This document shows, piece by piece, positions 43,277 through 56,250 of a DNA stretch of 64,000 nt. The stretch covers positions 5,399,730 through 5,463,729 of the forward strand of contig CAIIXF020000007.1 in NCBI GenBank assembly GCA_903813345.2, read 5' to 3'. The DNA comes from Owenia fusiformis (lineage: Eukaryota > Annelida > Polychaeta > Sabellida > Oweniidae). Below the pieces are notes generated by a model that saw only the letters and a list, made by a program, of their open reading frames with translations, was not told the DNA's origin and made no database searches. A program made the position numbers and the translations under genes. How positions within the stretch are numbered: the first letter of the stretch is position 1; each line of letters starts with the position of its first letter.

Positions 43277-45577
43277 TACCATAGTAGCAATATAAGATTT
43301 AGAAATGATGGAATAGAAGACTTATGTACTGATGAAACAAAAATATGAACATATACAAAAAATGTTAAGAATGAGCTCTTCACCTTGTAAAGTGGTGTCC
43401 TTAACTTACCTCAATCATGATGTACACTTCGTCTGGATTCACGAAATAAGCAATACCATATTATTCAAATATACTTGTATGGACTTCATATACACTCGTT
43501 CACAAAGGATATAAAAACTTGGTCACGTTTAGAATAATGTTATTTTGACATTATTTTAAACAGATTAACTGGATATGCGACTTTGTATATAGTTTAGATA
43601 CAAATATACATTTATTCAGATACAAAATTTAGCAAACAAACGTTTTCATTTTTCAATAATGTAGGTATCGAGTGTTTAATGGGTTGTATTTTTGTCTAAC
43701 CCTGGTTATATGTCACCCTAGTTTTATGAATCAAAATTTTATGTAGCTTCATTTACCATAAATGCTGCTGATGATTTTTTGCTTTGATTTAGTTGGATTA
43801 CATATAGTTTTAATTTGTAAACAGCACAACTATTAATTAATATAATATATTGTTTTTTTTATTGAACAAAGAAGATTATTTACAGAAACAACATTTGTTT
43901 GTTGAGGTAAAATATCTATATGTATTTGTCTCAGCTTATGTGTAAAATCAAGGTATTATAAAACAAGAATTAACAATGCACTATAAATATATACATATTC
44001 ATGTATGTTGCTCACATTCGTTAATGTTTTTTCATTTCATAGTTAGTATTCGGAGTTACCATTATACTGCCATGCCTATTACTACCACATTATTGAGACT
44101 TTTGAAACAGTAAAAAATTGGTAAACTATTGAATAAAGGAACAAATTTAAATATATTAACATTGTGTACATTTACGATACATATAATATATCATGGAGAA
44201 AGGGACGAATCGGAATCACTGTACAGTTTTTTTTGTTATGAATGCATGTATTAATTCCAAAATGATTTTTTTTACATTTTATGTTCAATAAATAATTAGA
44301 TCTACACTAATTTAATGCAAATGTACAAATAGGCATATACAAGAAACAACGCCTCAACAACATCCCAAAATGTTATCCAACGCAAACAGCAATATCGTCC
44401 AACGCTAATATTTTTTTTATCAAAATCAGAACCAGACAAATCAGAACCCAAAACCGAATGACCATGGAACACTTCATTTATACGAAAGTCATAACAAAAC
44501 ACATTGGAAAGTTGATTGAACTAGAAACCCAAAACATTTGAGAATTTTAAAACGCATACACGATGGAACATAGAACTTTCAAGTTGTTGCAGCGTAAAGT
44601 TGACGTTTGCTATTGCATCCCCCATTCCATGTCCAGTTCACTCAGGTGCTTTTTCATAAATACATAGATTCATTATAAGAATAAAACACCAGTAATTGGT
44701 AACTAAATGATATTCCTCGATACATTTTTTGATAAATCCACAATCATTGTGAATCAGAGTGAATAATTAGTTACTAGACTAGTACTATTCATGATCCCTG
44801 TATTTACATCTTCAAAAGAATCAAAATGTATCTTTATGATTTGTATTCATCTCAACCATTTTTGACTCACACATTAAGATGTAACGAATAGCACAGCATG
44901 GCACATTTCATCAACTTAAACATTTCGTATATCATACTTTAGACTACACATGTTCATGATTCACAATAGCCTTGTATAGAGGTCCACTGTTGACCCCCCC
45001 TTATCTACTTCACCAATGCAACAATTGCAGGGAGGTGTGGCTAGGTTTACATTATGACTTTTTTTTACACATTCCACATATTTAATTTCCATGGAGTTCC
45101 ACATCTCACAAAAAACAATTGTGTCATTATTAAAAAAATCTCTATAATATTTACATAATAACATCTCTTCCACGTAAGAGAGATGAAAAAATGAGACATT
45201 TAAACATAAGCGCCATATTTCAACAATCAATTCATCAACATGGATTTCTGATTGTATTAATTGTTCACGGTGAGTCATACTCTAACTGTCACGATACAAA
45301 TATGACATCTACAGTTTATAACATCTACCTTTTTTGTAAGATTGTCGCTAAAATCTAGTATTATTCTACTATATTGTATTTTACCCTAACATCTCTTAGT
45401 ACATAAAATTGCTTTTGAGACAGTACGAATATCCGGGTCTCACGTCGATATCCGGGTTTCATCCGTCCCCAAATGCAGAAAGCTTATTGCGTTAATATGT
45501 TATCATCAGTCCAGTGATTGAACACAAAGAGTTGAAGCAATTTGAGAGTGTTCAGTGACGTGTTCAATATTCATCCC
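43277..45577. other. Convergent intergenic region between the two membrane-protein genes
   Basis: It should hold both 3' untranslated regions. An open frame on the minus strand (45278-44961) lies downstream of the sushi gene's stop and has no recognisable domain. A short doubled word (ATATCCGGGT) lies near 45430-45460. Confidence 0.4.
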
Positions 45578-48500
45578 CTAGTAGAAAGTATCCCTGAAAA
45601 GCAAGGTATATAGATGTTTCAGTACAATGACAAATGAAAAAAAACTAAATCAGATATTAATTTAAGAATCATGCATAAAGAAATAAGCACTCAACATCCC
45701 GACCAAAACGTAGGCTAAAAACACCATACACTACACCTTACCATTACCTGCCCTTACTACTAAAGTATCAGTGTTTTGAATCCGACATTACGTACATATC
45801 TTAAATAATTATATCATATGATTCACTATTATGATGCAAAATCACAGATGGTAAGATTTGTAATCAAAACAATACAACCCTAAAAACAAAGATTGCAGGA
45901 ATCATGTATAAGCATATCCATGATACAAGAAGTACTTTAGGCAAAGTATGATATTAAGCAATGTTTATGTGCAAGCAACTCTTTTATATGAGGGATTCTG
46001 GATTTACAATGCAAGTCACTTCCTTGAAGCGTCCTTCAAAAATTGGTTTGACGTTATAAGTCCCAGTAGACAAAAAAGTCTTGTAATCAATGGATTGTGG
46101 ACAAATTGATTTATTTGAGTCGACAATCGTCACTGTAATTTTTTAACACATCATTCTGAGCATTTTTCTCTTTCAAATATACACAGGTTGCGTTTTGAAC
46201 AGTGATGGTAATGCAATTTTCTTTTCAAGATGTGTTGGACAAAAATATAAACATAACTGTATTTTGAATATGTTCAATTAAGAATGATATATAGATGTTA
46301 CAAATAGGATTCGTGATAAGGAAGTACAGGTGAATTTATTTGCCCTTGATGGTGACATAATAATATCAAATTCAAACATGTTTGTTGAAGTCATTTTGAT
46401 CGATGAACACAAATTAAATGTAGATCTGTTTACAGTTCAGGATTTGTGGGTGTTTTTGAAGTGATGTACTGTCTAAGTGTTAAACAATAACTATAAATCA
46501 TAAACAGAGAAAGTCTAGATATAAAGGGAATATTCAAAGTAAAACAAATACAAAGGGGAGTTATGCTAAGTCGCTGTGGTACTATAAGGTCACGTTATAC
46601 TAGAAACTAGACTCAATACCATTTACTGAGATGTAAGTGATAATTGATATAGTTTGAACACTTACGCATTTGTGTAATAACTTGGAGTTGGATATCTAAA
46701 CCAAATAAAAATAAATCCATTATTAACATTCAGCAATTTCAACATTCGTTTGACATACACGTATTTCAAGTAAGATGGTAGTATCTAAAGCAAATTACTT
46801 TCGAAAATATATTAATATAATCTGAAAGTATTTATAGTAGCCGTGACAGATCAAATTTCACTCTTAATTTTTTAAAATAACCTTTCAATAAATTCAATAT
46901 ATTATAAATTGTAACCGCGGGGAGAGAAAAGAGGGAAGACCAAAGCATTATTATGAATAACAGAATGCCAAAATAAGGAGCGTAAAAAAGTCCAAAATAT
47001 CCCAAATTCAATGTGTGTCCAGTTGCCAAGTAAACCAAATATTTCCAAGAACTGAAATTAAAAGTTTTATCAAAGTGATCAGTCACGTCTACTATAATAT
47101 GTAGTATCATTTGCATTGACAAATTTTTAGATGACATCACTTTATTTATTCAATTTAATATTTTCAATCATTCTACAACAAAATAACACAGCACCTCTAA
47201 TACCAAAGCTTTATAATTATAATACCTGTAATCGTGAGTCTTTTGATGGGACGTTATAGGTCTAGGTATAGTAAACATACTACTGATTTCTGAGGATCTG
47301 AAAGCCATCTATTTATTTAGTATCATCATTAATCAATTAAATGCGCTATATATCCATATAAGCAAGCAGCATTTGTATATAGACTATAAGCTTTTGGAGA
47401 TCAATTTATCTAAATTAATTTGGGCAACTATAATTTATATTCAATTGGTTATCTGTTGATTTATGAATATGTATTGCCTATGAACAGCATGCACCAATGT
47501 GTATATACTTAGTCCAGTGATTGCAAATGTAATCTGATTTTTTAATTGAATTCCTAAAAAAATTTCAATATTTTAAAGAAAAATATTATCTGGGTTTTAG
47601 GTTCCTTCCATGTCCACCGGGCGTTCAGAACTAGATGGATCATAATGCGCATGCGTAGAAGAATCGTAGTTATGAGGTCCCATTACCGTTAATTCTAAAT
47701 GCTATTTACCTAGGTCTGTCGTAGCCAGGAGGGAAGCCAGTGTTTGTTGGAGCAACTATACGGTCTGTCATGGGAACTTGCTCCCTGTAATCGCGAAACA
47801 ACAAATTATAGGTTACCTTTCACAATTCTCTTGACATCGTTGCAAGTTCACTAAAGAATGGAATGGTCCAAAACCGCCCTCTGAGAACTACATAGTTGTG
47901 GAAATCATTTGAGATGTATATGTATCCTTATTACGTGTTGATATCATACCTGTATATGTGTTCATGATGTACGTTAAAAATTTCTTCGAAGATGTCAATA
48001 GATGGCAGTGGATTGCACATTATACATTATATAGGCTTTAATAGAACAGCAATAAAATATCAGAATCATAAATTTGAATATTAAATTTATACTACTTTAC
48101 AAGAGGTAATTAATCCATGTGATTAATTTGCCGAATAGTCTAATTTTATCATTTTCTTAATTTCAATTTTCCTCAAGACAAGAAACTCCCCATTGGATAA
48201 CATTATGAAGATAATATTTCCGACATTTAAATTTCCGAACCTGGCAAAAATTAGGCAGATTGAAAATGATTAGTTAAAATTACCACTCATACAGTAATCT
48301 CATATATGTACTGGCTATTTACATTCAAAACAGCTTGGCAGTAATGCCACAAGTGATATGACATGTTACATAGTTCAGAATAATGTAAAACCGCATCATA
48401 TTATACATCTTTTCATTAAAATTGAGAACTGAAAATTGTCATTGTTTTCATTGTTTGGAGCTTTGAATAACTTTCCAAATAAACTCGCAATAACATGCTG

Positions 48501-51500
48501 AAAGTTTAAGCAATATTCAAATGGGACCCAGTGTTATTATTTATTGAACATCCTGTAAAGGAATAAAATCAAATAAAAAATGTTATATAGTACTACTCAC
48601 ACATAACTGTTTGCAGGTGTAATGATAGGTCTACGAATTACTTCCTCGACCCATTGGATATCCTGTGGTTGTCTTGCAACTTGATGTCTTGGCTGATCGT
48701 CATGCCTAAAGAAAGTATTCTTCAATGCAATTTTCTTAAATGTATGATTTCATGTGTCCACGGTTCTCTAACTATGACGTCACTATATTCATGGTCTTAA
48801 TGGATATGCTTTCAGAAATGACCTCCATGAGTGGCTGGTTTCTACATACGGGCTTTCGGGTTAACAATGTACATGGATTATATTTTCAAGGGCTTTTTTC
48901 TTTATGTACAAAATAAACGTCAAATCGCTTGATTTTGTACATTACCTACAGGAAATGTAAAAACTGCACTTAAAGTGATACGTTATTGGCAATAAAATAC
49001 ACACGTACTTTTAGTAATGTACTCAATTAACTTAAGAAATATATATCAACCCAAAGGTCTGAAAAAGAACTAGGTAATCTTATGATTCTAGATTTCACGT
49101 TATTATATTATCAAAATAATGTGTAACAAGTAGTTGTAGCAGTTTTAATTTGTCTATTAAATTTACATGTAGTATTCGAAAATGAAATGTTTAAAATTTT
49201 ACATAAGAAAATATATATACAAAAAGCTAGACAACACTTATGTTATTAGTAAACTATATCTTTTAACTGACATATTTCGCCTAATTTGGTCGTCATCAAT
49301 CGTAAAACAGTTTTATGACGAATGTAATGATTTATAACTAAATAGTAGAGAGATACCCTCGTGAAATTCTAACCATTTGCATATTCCATATACTTAATAT
49401 ACGGTAATAGACCAATTGCTATTGCCATAGAGGGGAAACAGGTGCGTACAACTATACTACTGTTCATAATGTCTAAAACTTACACTGAATACGTTCTTGG
49501 TTCTTGTCTTGTGTGTAAATTATCGTAACTGCTGTTATAGGCTATTGCTGGAGGTGGGCCATTTTTTACTCTGTGGTGGTACGAGGAAGATTCAGAATGG
49601 TCCCTGAGATCCCAGTCCCTATAACTAAACAAACCAAATGTTAATACTTTATTTATAAACCTCAAAGAAGTTGCTTGACACATCAGCAGACAATCAAAGC
49701 ACAGATTTTGTTGTCAAAATATCAAAAAACAAACAATGGACTACAAAACATTATAGCCGCTCTTATTTCATAGATTGAAGTATATCGAAACATAACTATA
49801 AAGCATAAGTATGTGCTCAACTAGTTGAGTGATACTGCTTTAATACATACACTAGCCAAAATTTAATTCAATCATAGCGGTATGAAGATGAGATATCTCG
49901 CCAATTTGAACTTTCATTTTGATAAGTATGTACCCCTTATTGTTTGTATGATTTATTTGTGCCTTAGACAATATAAAATGTAAATACAGCAGAATAGCAC
50001 ACGATTGGACTCATCAAAAGTAGAAAGCCAATGTTATTCGATTTGTACATGATCGTCTACATTTCAAAGATTCATTGAACTATGACGATTATTCAAAATA
50101 TTCGACGCTTCATTTTGTTCTCAGTGACCACATCAAAAAAGCATATGGTTGAACATAGTTCTAGAACCTGTACATTTACTTAGACTGCGTTTTTTAACTG
50201 CCCGCGTCGCAAGTATATTGCATAAAATTTATTAAGTTTTTCCCCTAGGTATCATGAATATTATACCAATCACCAATTACGCTGTGTCAACTTTGTCGGC
50301 CAACCGCATTGTACCTTGTGTACTATGCAACGGATTTAAGTCGCGGGCATTCAAAAACGCAGCCTTAATAATGTCTTTCTATATCGTCATCTGTGCCATA
50401 TATGAGAAGTACTTATCACGATCGGAAGTAAAATTGCAAATATAAGGTAGGATACTCACTCGTCTCTGTAATCTGATGAGTAGATGTGTTTAACGATCCT
50501 AAAAAAATAAGAATTGTCACAGCCTCAGTCACATTAATTGTGCGCTACGGCAGCCATACGGCGACCTTATCTTTCCAAAATCGATAAGAAAATCTACATT
50601 TTACCGCTCATTTCTATATTTTATGCTGCATATTTCACTCATTTCTTCATCGTCTCTTGCACGTTGAAGCACATCAGCTATTCTTCATCATATCTTACAC
50701 TTTAAAACACATCGTCAATTCCTCATCACACCTTACACTTTAAAACACATCGTCAATTCCTTGATTTATCCTTTAAAACACATTAGACATTCATCATCAT
50801 ATCTTACACATTAAATACGCCAGCAATTACTCATCATATCTTACACTTTAAATACATTAGCAGTTCCTCATCATATCTTACACTTTAAATAAGCCAGCAA
50901 TTACTCATCATATCCTACACTTTAGATACATTAGCAATTCCTCATCATATCTTACACATTAAATAAGCCAGCAATTACTCATCATATCTTACACTTTAAA
51001 TACATTAGCCGTTCCTCATCATATCTTACACTTTAAATGCATCAGCGATTCCTCATCATATCGTACGCGTTTAAAAATCAGCAATTTCACATCATATTTG
51101 ACACTTTAATAAAACAAATCAGCAATTTCACATCATATCTCACCCTTTGAAACACACCATCTATTCCTCATTATATCTTACACTTTAAATCACATCAACT
51201 ATTCTTCATAATAGCTTACACGTTTTGACACATCATCAATTCCTCATCACATCTTCCTTTAAAACATAAGCAATCCCTCATCATATCTTACATTTGAAAG
51301 CACATTACTAATACATCATCGTATCTCACACTTTAAAACACTTAAGCGATTTTTCATAATATTTTACACACCATCAATTCCTAATCATATCTTACAATTT
51401 ACAACACATTATCAATTCCTCATAATATCTCACACGTTAAAGCATATCATCAATTCGTAGTCATATCTCGCACTTTAAAACACAGCAGCGATTCCTCATC

Positions 51501-54300
51501 ACATTTCACACGTTAAAGCACATTATCAATTTGAAGTCATATCTCACACGTTAAAGCACATTATCAATACCTAATCATATCTTACACTTTAAAGACGACC
51601 ACTCAATATTTCCTTACTTGTTCTTTTTCTTCCTTTGCCAGCAACAAACACAAATAATAAGGAGAATCAAGACAAGCAAGACCAAAATCCCAACAGCTAT
51701 GGCCACTCCCGTTATGATCTTCTGTTCTTCAGTCATATTGTCGAATATTGTACCTGATGACGTATCAATACCAGTGTCCGACGTCTCTACAATTGAAAAG
51801 TAGCATCGAATCTTCTGTCAAAGTACATTCACATACAATTTCATATTGTTATAAATGCTGGTTTAATGACATCAATACATACATGTAAATAAATTACTAT
51901 CTTCTTACTATATGCAGTTTCAAACGTAGCCATTGCTGTTTTTATAATCCTAATTAAGAATCTCTATTTAAAACTTAATTTTGATAATCCAAGTTATGTT
52001 AAAGTTGAGTTCAATTTAATATTTAGCCCTCTTATATGTGTTTCAGGGAGAAGATTATGTATAGTGAAAAGTAAAGAAAAGTATTCTGTGTGTACACACA
52101 ACTCTATAGTTCAAATGTAAGTAATTAAAACCATGATTCAAAGACTCTAAAAAATTAAATAGTGAAGCCCTTTGAGAACTTCCATTCAAAGAAGTACCAA
52201 GAAGAAGGAATCGTTGAGGTTGGAGAAATAAAATGAAATCAGATGAATCTGAAAACTATATATTAGTTTTCATTTGCAGCATTGATGTTCCACATTCTCA
52301 AGAAACTTAGAAGAGGTCGAGTCACAAAATGAATATTTCGGTATTGACGTACGTTGAATACTGATTGAGGGCGTATATCATGAGGTAAAGAATAATGTAG
52401 CTCTATGTAAGCAAAGAATGTATAAATATAAGTTATGATGGTTTATTCATTCTAAATCTGAAATGATTCATAAATCCCCTGACGTTTTAAGATTCAAAGC
52501 ATATTTGGAGTCTGCGCTGTTTAAACATTTGTTTTATAAAAACACAAAGGTCATATAGGGCGATGGAAGGTCATTCATATGCCCTGTCAAAATATATTGC
52601 AAGGTTTTCTTAAACAAGTTATTTTGTTGAAGGCCTAGAATTTTGAATTTACAACTATTTATAGTTTACTGTTATTAGTTATTTTCGCGAAATAGTAATA
52701 ACTAGCTTATCAGAGTGTGCTTATTATGTCTTTTAATCCCGAGCAAATCAGTTTTCTTATTAACTACCACCCATCCCTAAAGTGTATTCCATGCTGAATT
52801 CAAAAGATATTTGCAAACATACCTAGGAAAAAACTTTTTTCCATGTTTACATGTTACCATAAAAGAAAATATGGATGATTATCTAAAATGAAACTATATA
52901 ACTAAGCACGCACACAAACTACAATGCAAACAGCACTAAGTATATAAGCAACTACAGTTTGAATCCCAATATAATTTTGGATTGCTTGATACTACCAAGT
53001 GCAAATACAACCTTAATTCAAAAAAATGATATGGCTCTGAAAATTACAAGAGATCAAACACATCTTTACTTTACACCATACTAACTATAAACAAAATTGA
53101 CTTGTCTATGAAACAGATTTTGTATTTTTGTAACTTGAACTGCACTGTGATCTATTGGTTGCATTTTAGTAGAAAAATCCAATCCAAATTAAACACTTGA
53201 GATTCTAACTTTAAGCATGCAGAAGAGCTGCAAATCAGATGGACATAGGCGGGAGACTTGAAAAACACCATGCCGAAAATGCCACAAAAGGAAGATCCCC
53301 GCGTTACCCACGTTTTGGTTCACAAGTAGGAATAGGACTATCCCAATCTGTAACACCAGCTTTGTTGATACATGTCAATCGTGATGCCCCGGAGAGTGTA
53401 TGTGTTGAGTAACAGTTGATATTAACAACGGTTCCCTCAGTTCTCACATACGTGTCCAGTTGTAACCAATGGACGTTGTTTAATGTAATCACAGTGGGTG
53501 GACCTGTGAAACTTGAAAGGGCCGGGCATTGCGCTAAGGTACAGAAAAATTGCATTAAGTTTTAATCGCAAATGCTAATATTTAGTAATCATATAAGCCT
53601 ATGTGTTAAAAGCAGTTTCGGTTGTTAACATCTAAACGTACTAGACCTGAAAATGAAATTGAAGTCATTAATAAGGCGGCTACAATGATGATTTCAACCA
53701 TTAAAATGATAGCAAATTGTGATTCATCAATTGTGTTATGCGTTCTCATTTCACCAGTTTCTCATGATCAGTTGTGACTCGAGACTATGATTTTGGTGTG
53801 CGCCAACTGCCCTATATACATTTTTAAGACCAAGCAAAAAGCATTCGTGTCTAACTACTACAGCTGATCATCTGCTACTTGTTGATGTCCATTGTTGACT
53901 ATGATCTACTGTTCGTTTTAAGCAAAATCAGTAGCATACGACTAATAGGGATGCCTTTATTTCTCAAAAATAAGCCAAAATTATCAAGCCGTGCTGAAAT
54001 TTGCTTCTAAGCCATGTAATGCTCCTGTGCATCCTGCAATTACAGCATCTAAAGCCAGTTCTGAAGCGTATGGCTTACGGGAGGTACAGCTAGGCAAAGG
54101 TGATGTATCCCATTGTGCTGATGTCCCAACTTGCACACATTGCAAGGACGAGGCTCCACTCAGTGTATGTGTTGAGTCACAATATGCTGTTACTCTGGTC
54201 CCTACGGTCCTTTCATAGGTGGTTAACTGGACGTAACCGATCGTTGTCTCCGTCAGGATAGTTGGAGGTTCCGTAAAGGGCGTCAATGAGGGGCATTGAG
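45578..54300 (-). CDS. Sushi/CCP-domain single-pass receptor-like protein (5' end not seen)
   Basis: Nine exons: 54300-54079 and 53533-53312 (CCP, each 222 bp, phase 1-1), 51786-51618 (TM, phase 1 in, 2 out), then 50498-50460, 49618-49484, 48705-48601, 47784-47710 and 46695-46666 (all phase 2-2), and 45593-45578 (stop). Together they give 336 residues. Each CCP exon has the four-cysteine pattern (QCP.L, then C.STHTLSGAS.L.C and P.C) of domains typical of complement regulators and adhesion receptors. The TM exon reads IITGVAIAVGILVLLVLILL, then a basic anchor QRKKKNK. The tail (KIVKHIYSSDYRDEDWDLRD.., ending RYPTPSYYTNADTFY) is rich in Tyr and Pro. SSYDNL fits the loose ITIM consensus, but such a match is common by chance. 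Signal peptide and any further CCP exons lie upstream and were not found. The ligand is unknown. Confidence 0.8.
49484..49618 (-). CDS. Cytoplasmic-tail exon with SSYDNL motif
   Basis: 135 bp, phase 2-2, acceptor GTTTAGTTATAG, donor GTAAGT. It encodes DWDLRDHSESSSYHHRV, then NGPPPAIAYNSSYDNLHTRQ and EPRTYSV. Confidence 0.75.
50630..51596. repeat. Minisatellite of about 37-bp units inside an intron
   Basis: About 26 degenerate copies of a unit like TCCTCATCATATCTTACACT followed by TTAAATACATTAGCAAT. CATCATATCTTACAC occurs at spacings of 36-38 bp in the best-conserved part (about 50796-51050). It fills almost the whole intron between the TM exon and the first tail exon, ending about 20 bp before the TM exon's donor. 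Confidence 0.85.
51618..51786 (-). CDS. Transmembrane exon of the sushi-domain protein
   Basis: Acceptor TTCAATTGTAG, donor GTAAGG. It encodes a Thr/Ser/Asp-rich stalk (TSDTGIDTSSGTIFDNMTEE), about 24 hydrophobic residues ending CVCCW, and the basic anchor QRKKKN. Its phases (1 in, 2 out) equal those of the TM exon at 26443. Confidence 0.85.
53312..53533 (-). CDS. CCP/sushi domain exon (membrane-proximal)
   Basis: Acceptor TTCTGTACCTTAG. The phase-1 donor GTGGGT at 53311 was chosen over GTAACG at 53307. It keeps the phase the TM exon requires and makes the exon exactly as long as its neighbour. Cysteines sit in QCPAL, NINCYS, RLTC and PTCEP; Trp lies before the last Cys (DWDSPIPTC). Confidence 0.8.
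54079..54300 (-). CDS. CCP/sushi domain exon (distal of the two seen)
   Basis: Acceptor TTATTACATAG, donor GTAAGC, 222 bp, phase 1-1. Cysteines sit in QCPSL, TAYCDS, LQC and PSCTS, with QWDTSPLPSC at the end. It shares STHTLSGAS with the proximal exon, so the pair arose by exon duplication. Confidence 0.8.
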
Positions 54301-54349
54301 CTATGTAATAAAAAATCTACATGAAAAACATTAAAAAAATATAGAAACT

Positions 54350-54456
54350 GCCCCTACGGTCCTTTCAAAGGTGGTTAACTATATAATATAATAACCGATC
54401 GTCTACATCAGGATAGCTGAGATGCCGTTAAAGATTTCAATGGAGGGCATTGAGTT
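54350..54456 (-). pseudogene. Relic of a third CCP exon
   Basis: The minus strand reads AACTCAATGCCCTCCATTGA.., CTATCCTGATGTAGACGATC and GTTAACCACCTTTGAAAGGA. These match the first half of the exon at 54300-54079 (CTCAATGCCCCTCATTGACG; AGTTAACCACCTATGAAAGG) with indels, an in-frame stop and a missing second half. It sits about 50 bp upstream of that exon, so it is a failed tandem duplication or a decayed domain. Confidence 0.7.
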
Positions 54457-54794
54457 GTGTGATAAAAAGTTTGAAAAAATATTAAAAATACATAGTTCTT
54501 TTGTGTATTAACATCTATAGGGCCATCTGTACTGCTAAATTCCTGTCCTCGTTACCTGAATTATTGTCCTCGAGGGATTAAAGTTATATTTTGTATGGGT
54601 AAAACATTCTGATTCTGTACTAGGCTAGTATGTTAAGACCAATGAGATATAATTCTGTACATCCATACACCAGGACAATTTCTACACGGGAAATGTGTCT
54701 CCTTTGGACTGCCTGATAACTTTTACTGGTTACGGGAACATACAGTATATCGGACCAATCAGTGCATTTAGTAAACTTTCCTTTTAAAAACGCC

Positions 54795-55444
54795 TATATA
54801 GTAGCCTGGCCAGAACAAGTCATGCCTCTCTATTTTCTCAATAACTTTCTCAATTTTGAATATTTTTTCATGAGATTTTCACAGAATAAACTTTCAAGAA
54901 TTCCTATTATACAATTTCTTTTATATGGTAAATGCCTCATGAATTTCATTGTTACAACCTTTTAAAAAATAATGTCATATTCTGTTGATGGGTCATTTTT
55001 GTCGCCATTTGAAAGCATCTTTTATCTCCATCAAGTATGACTATAGGCGAGTAGTAATGCCTTTTATGGGACGAGCAGTAATAGAGGCTTGAGATCATGA
55101 GGTCTTGAAATAGTATGGTGGATTTAGAACGCTAAAAAAGATAAATGATCCCCTATCAAAGACTGCAATCAAATTTGTAGACCACATTAGGACAAAACGT
55201 AATTTAGAATTTTCGTATCTTTTTAGAAAAAATGGCGACAAAAATGACCCATCAACAGAATATGACATTATTTTTTAAAAGGTTGTAACAATGTAATTAA
55301 TAAGGCATTTACCATATAAAAACTTTGTATGTTAGGAATTCTTTAAAGTTTATTCTGTGAAAATTTCATGAAAAAATATTCAAAATTGAGAAAGTTATTG
55401 AGAAAATAGAGAGGCATGACTTGTTCTGGCCAGGCTACTATATA
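54795..55444. mobile_element. Foldback element with arms of about 220 bp
   Basis: TATATAGTAGCCTGGCCAGA at 54795 is mirrored by TCTGGCCAGGCTACTATATA ending at 55444. Pairing continues through ACAAGTCATGCCTCTCTATT and TTCTGTTGATGGGTCATTTT to a spacer at about 55015-55225. No coding capacity. It lies upstream of the visible part of the sushi-domain gene. Confidence 0.7.
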
Positions 55445-55469
55445 GCATTATTTTTGCTTCTTTATTCAA

Positions 55470-56250
55470 TTAAAATCAAATATATTCGATATATGAAATA
55501 TTAATATTCGATTTTTCCATTCGGTAAAAACGTTTATATGTTTGTTACAGCAAATTAAGTTTTCAAAACAGCCAATCACTTAATACTACTATGTGCATTA
55601 AATTACATATTCCGTTCGCTAAATGATATGTTTTTTGCGTAATTGTTCTCAGACTGGTATTCCTTAAGGGTAACACATTATATGCACAATATTGAATTTC
55701 TATTTGAACCCTACCGAAATAAGTTACCAAATGGTTTATTTTACTATGACATAGTTAATGCATTTTACCGAAAGCTAATTTGCTATTTACCGAATGCAAT
55801 AAAGTAATATTCGATAACTTTCGTTGTTGTTCGATATTTTGCCACGTGACCTCGAGATTTGCAAAATGGCCGCGCAGTTATTCTACATCGTTCAAATATA
55901 TCATGTGACTGAAAGTCTCATAAAGTATCGAGAAATAACGAAATTGATCGAATGTGACATTCGGTATTTACCGAATATAAAGAATTTAAATACCGAATGT
56001 ACAAATAATTAATTGAATTATACGTGCGTTAAGGAAAACAAATCGATTCACTGCATCACACAAATACATGTACACTGTGTATAAATACCAAATGTGAATG
56101 CTAACACAAAGAACATGTGAAACTATATAGCGAATATAAATTGTATAGATTATTATATTCGATAAAATAAAAAACATTCGATAGATTGGGTAAAGGTTTG
56201 GTAAATTGTTTGTTTTATTTGGTATTTATGGAATATTTAATGTACCGAAT
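55470..56250. repeat. AT-rich block with recurrent TTACCGAA/TTCGGTAA and TTCGAT words
   Basis: The words TACCGAAT, TTCGGTA and ATTCGATA recur irregularly on both strands, for example around 55528, 55711, 55767, 55785, 55961-55975, 55991 and 56241. There is no fixed period. Open frames here (55824-56012 plus, 55986-56177 minus) have no recognisable domain. Confidence 0.4.

Noticed and set aside
44961-45278. 105-residue minus-strand open frame
   Set aside because: It lies downstream of the sushi gene's stop, has no domain and no promoter or splice context; probably 3' untranslated or intergenic.
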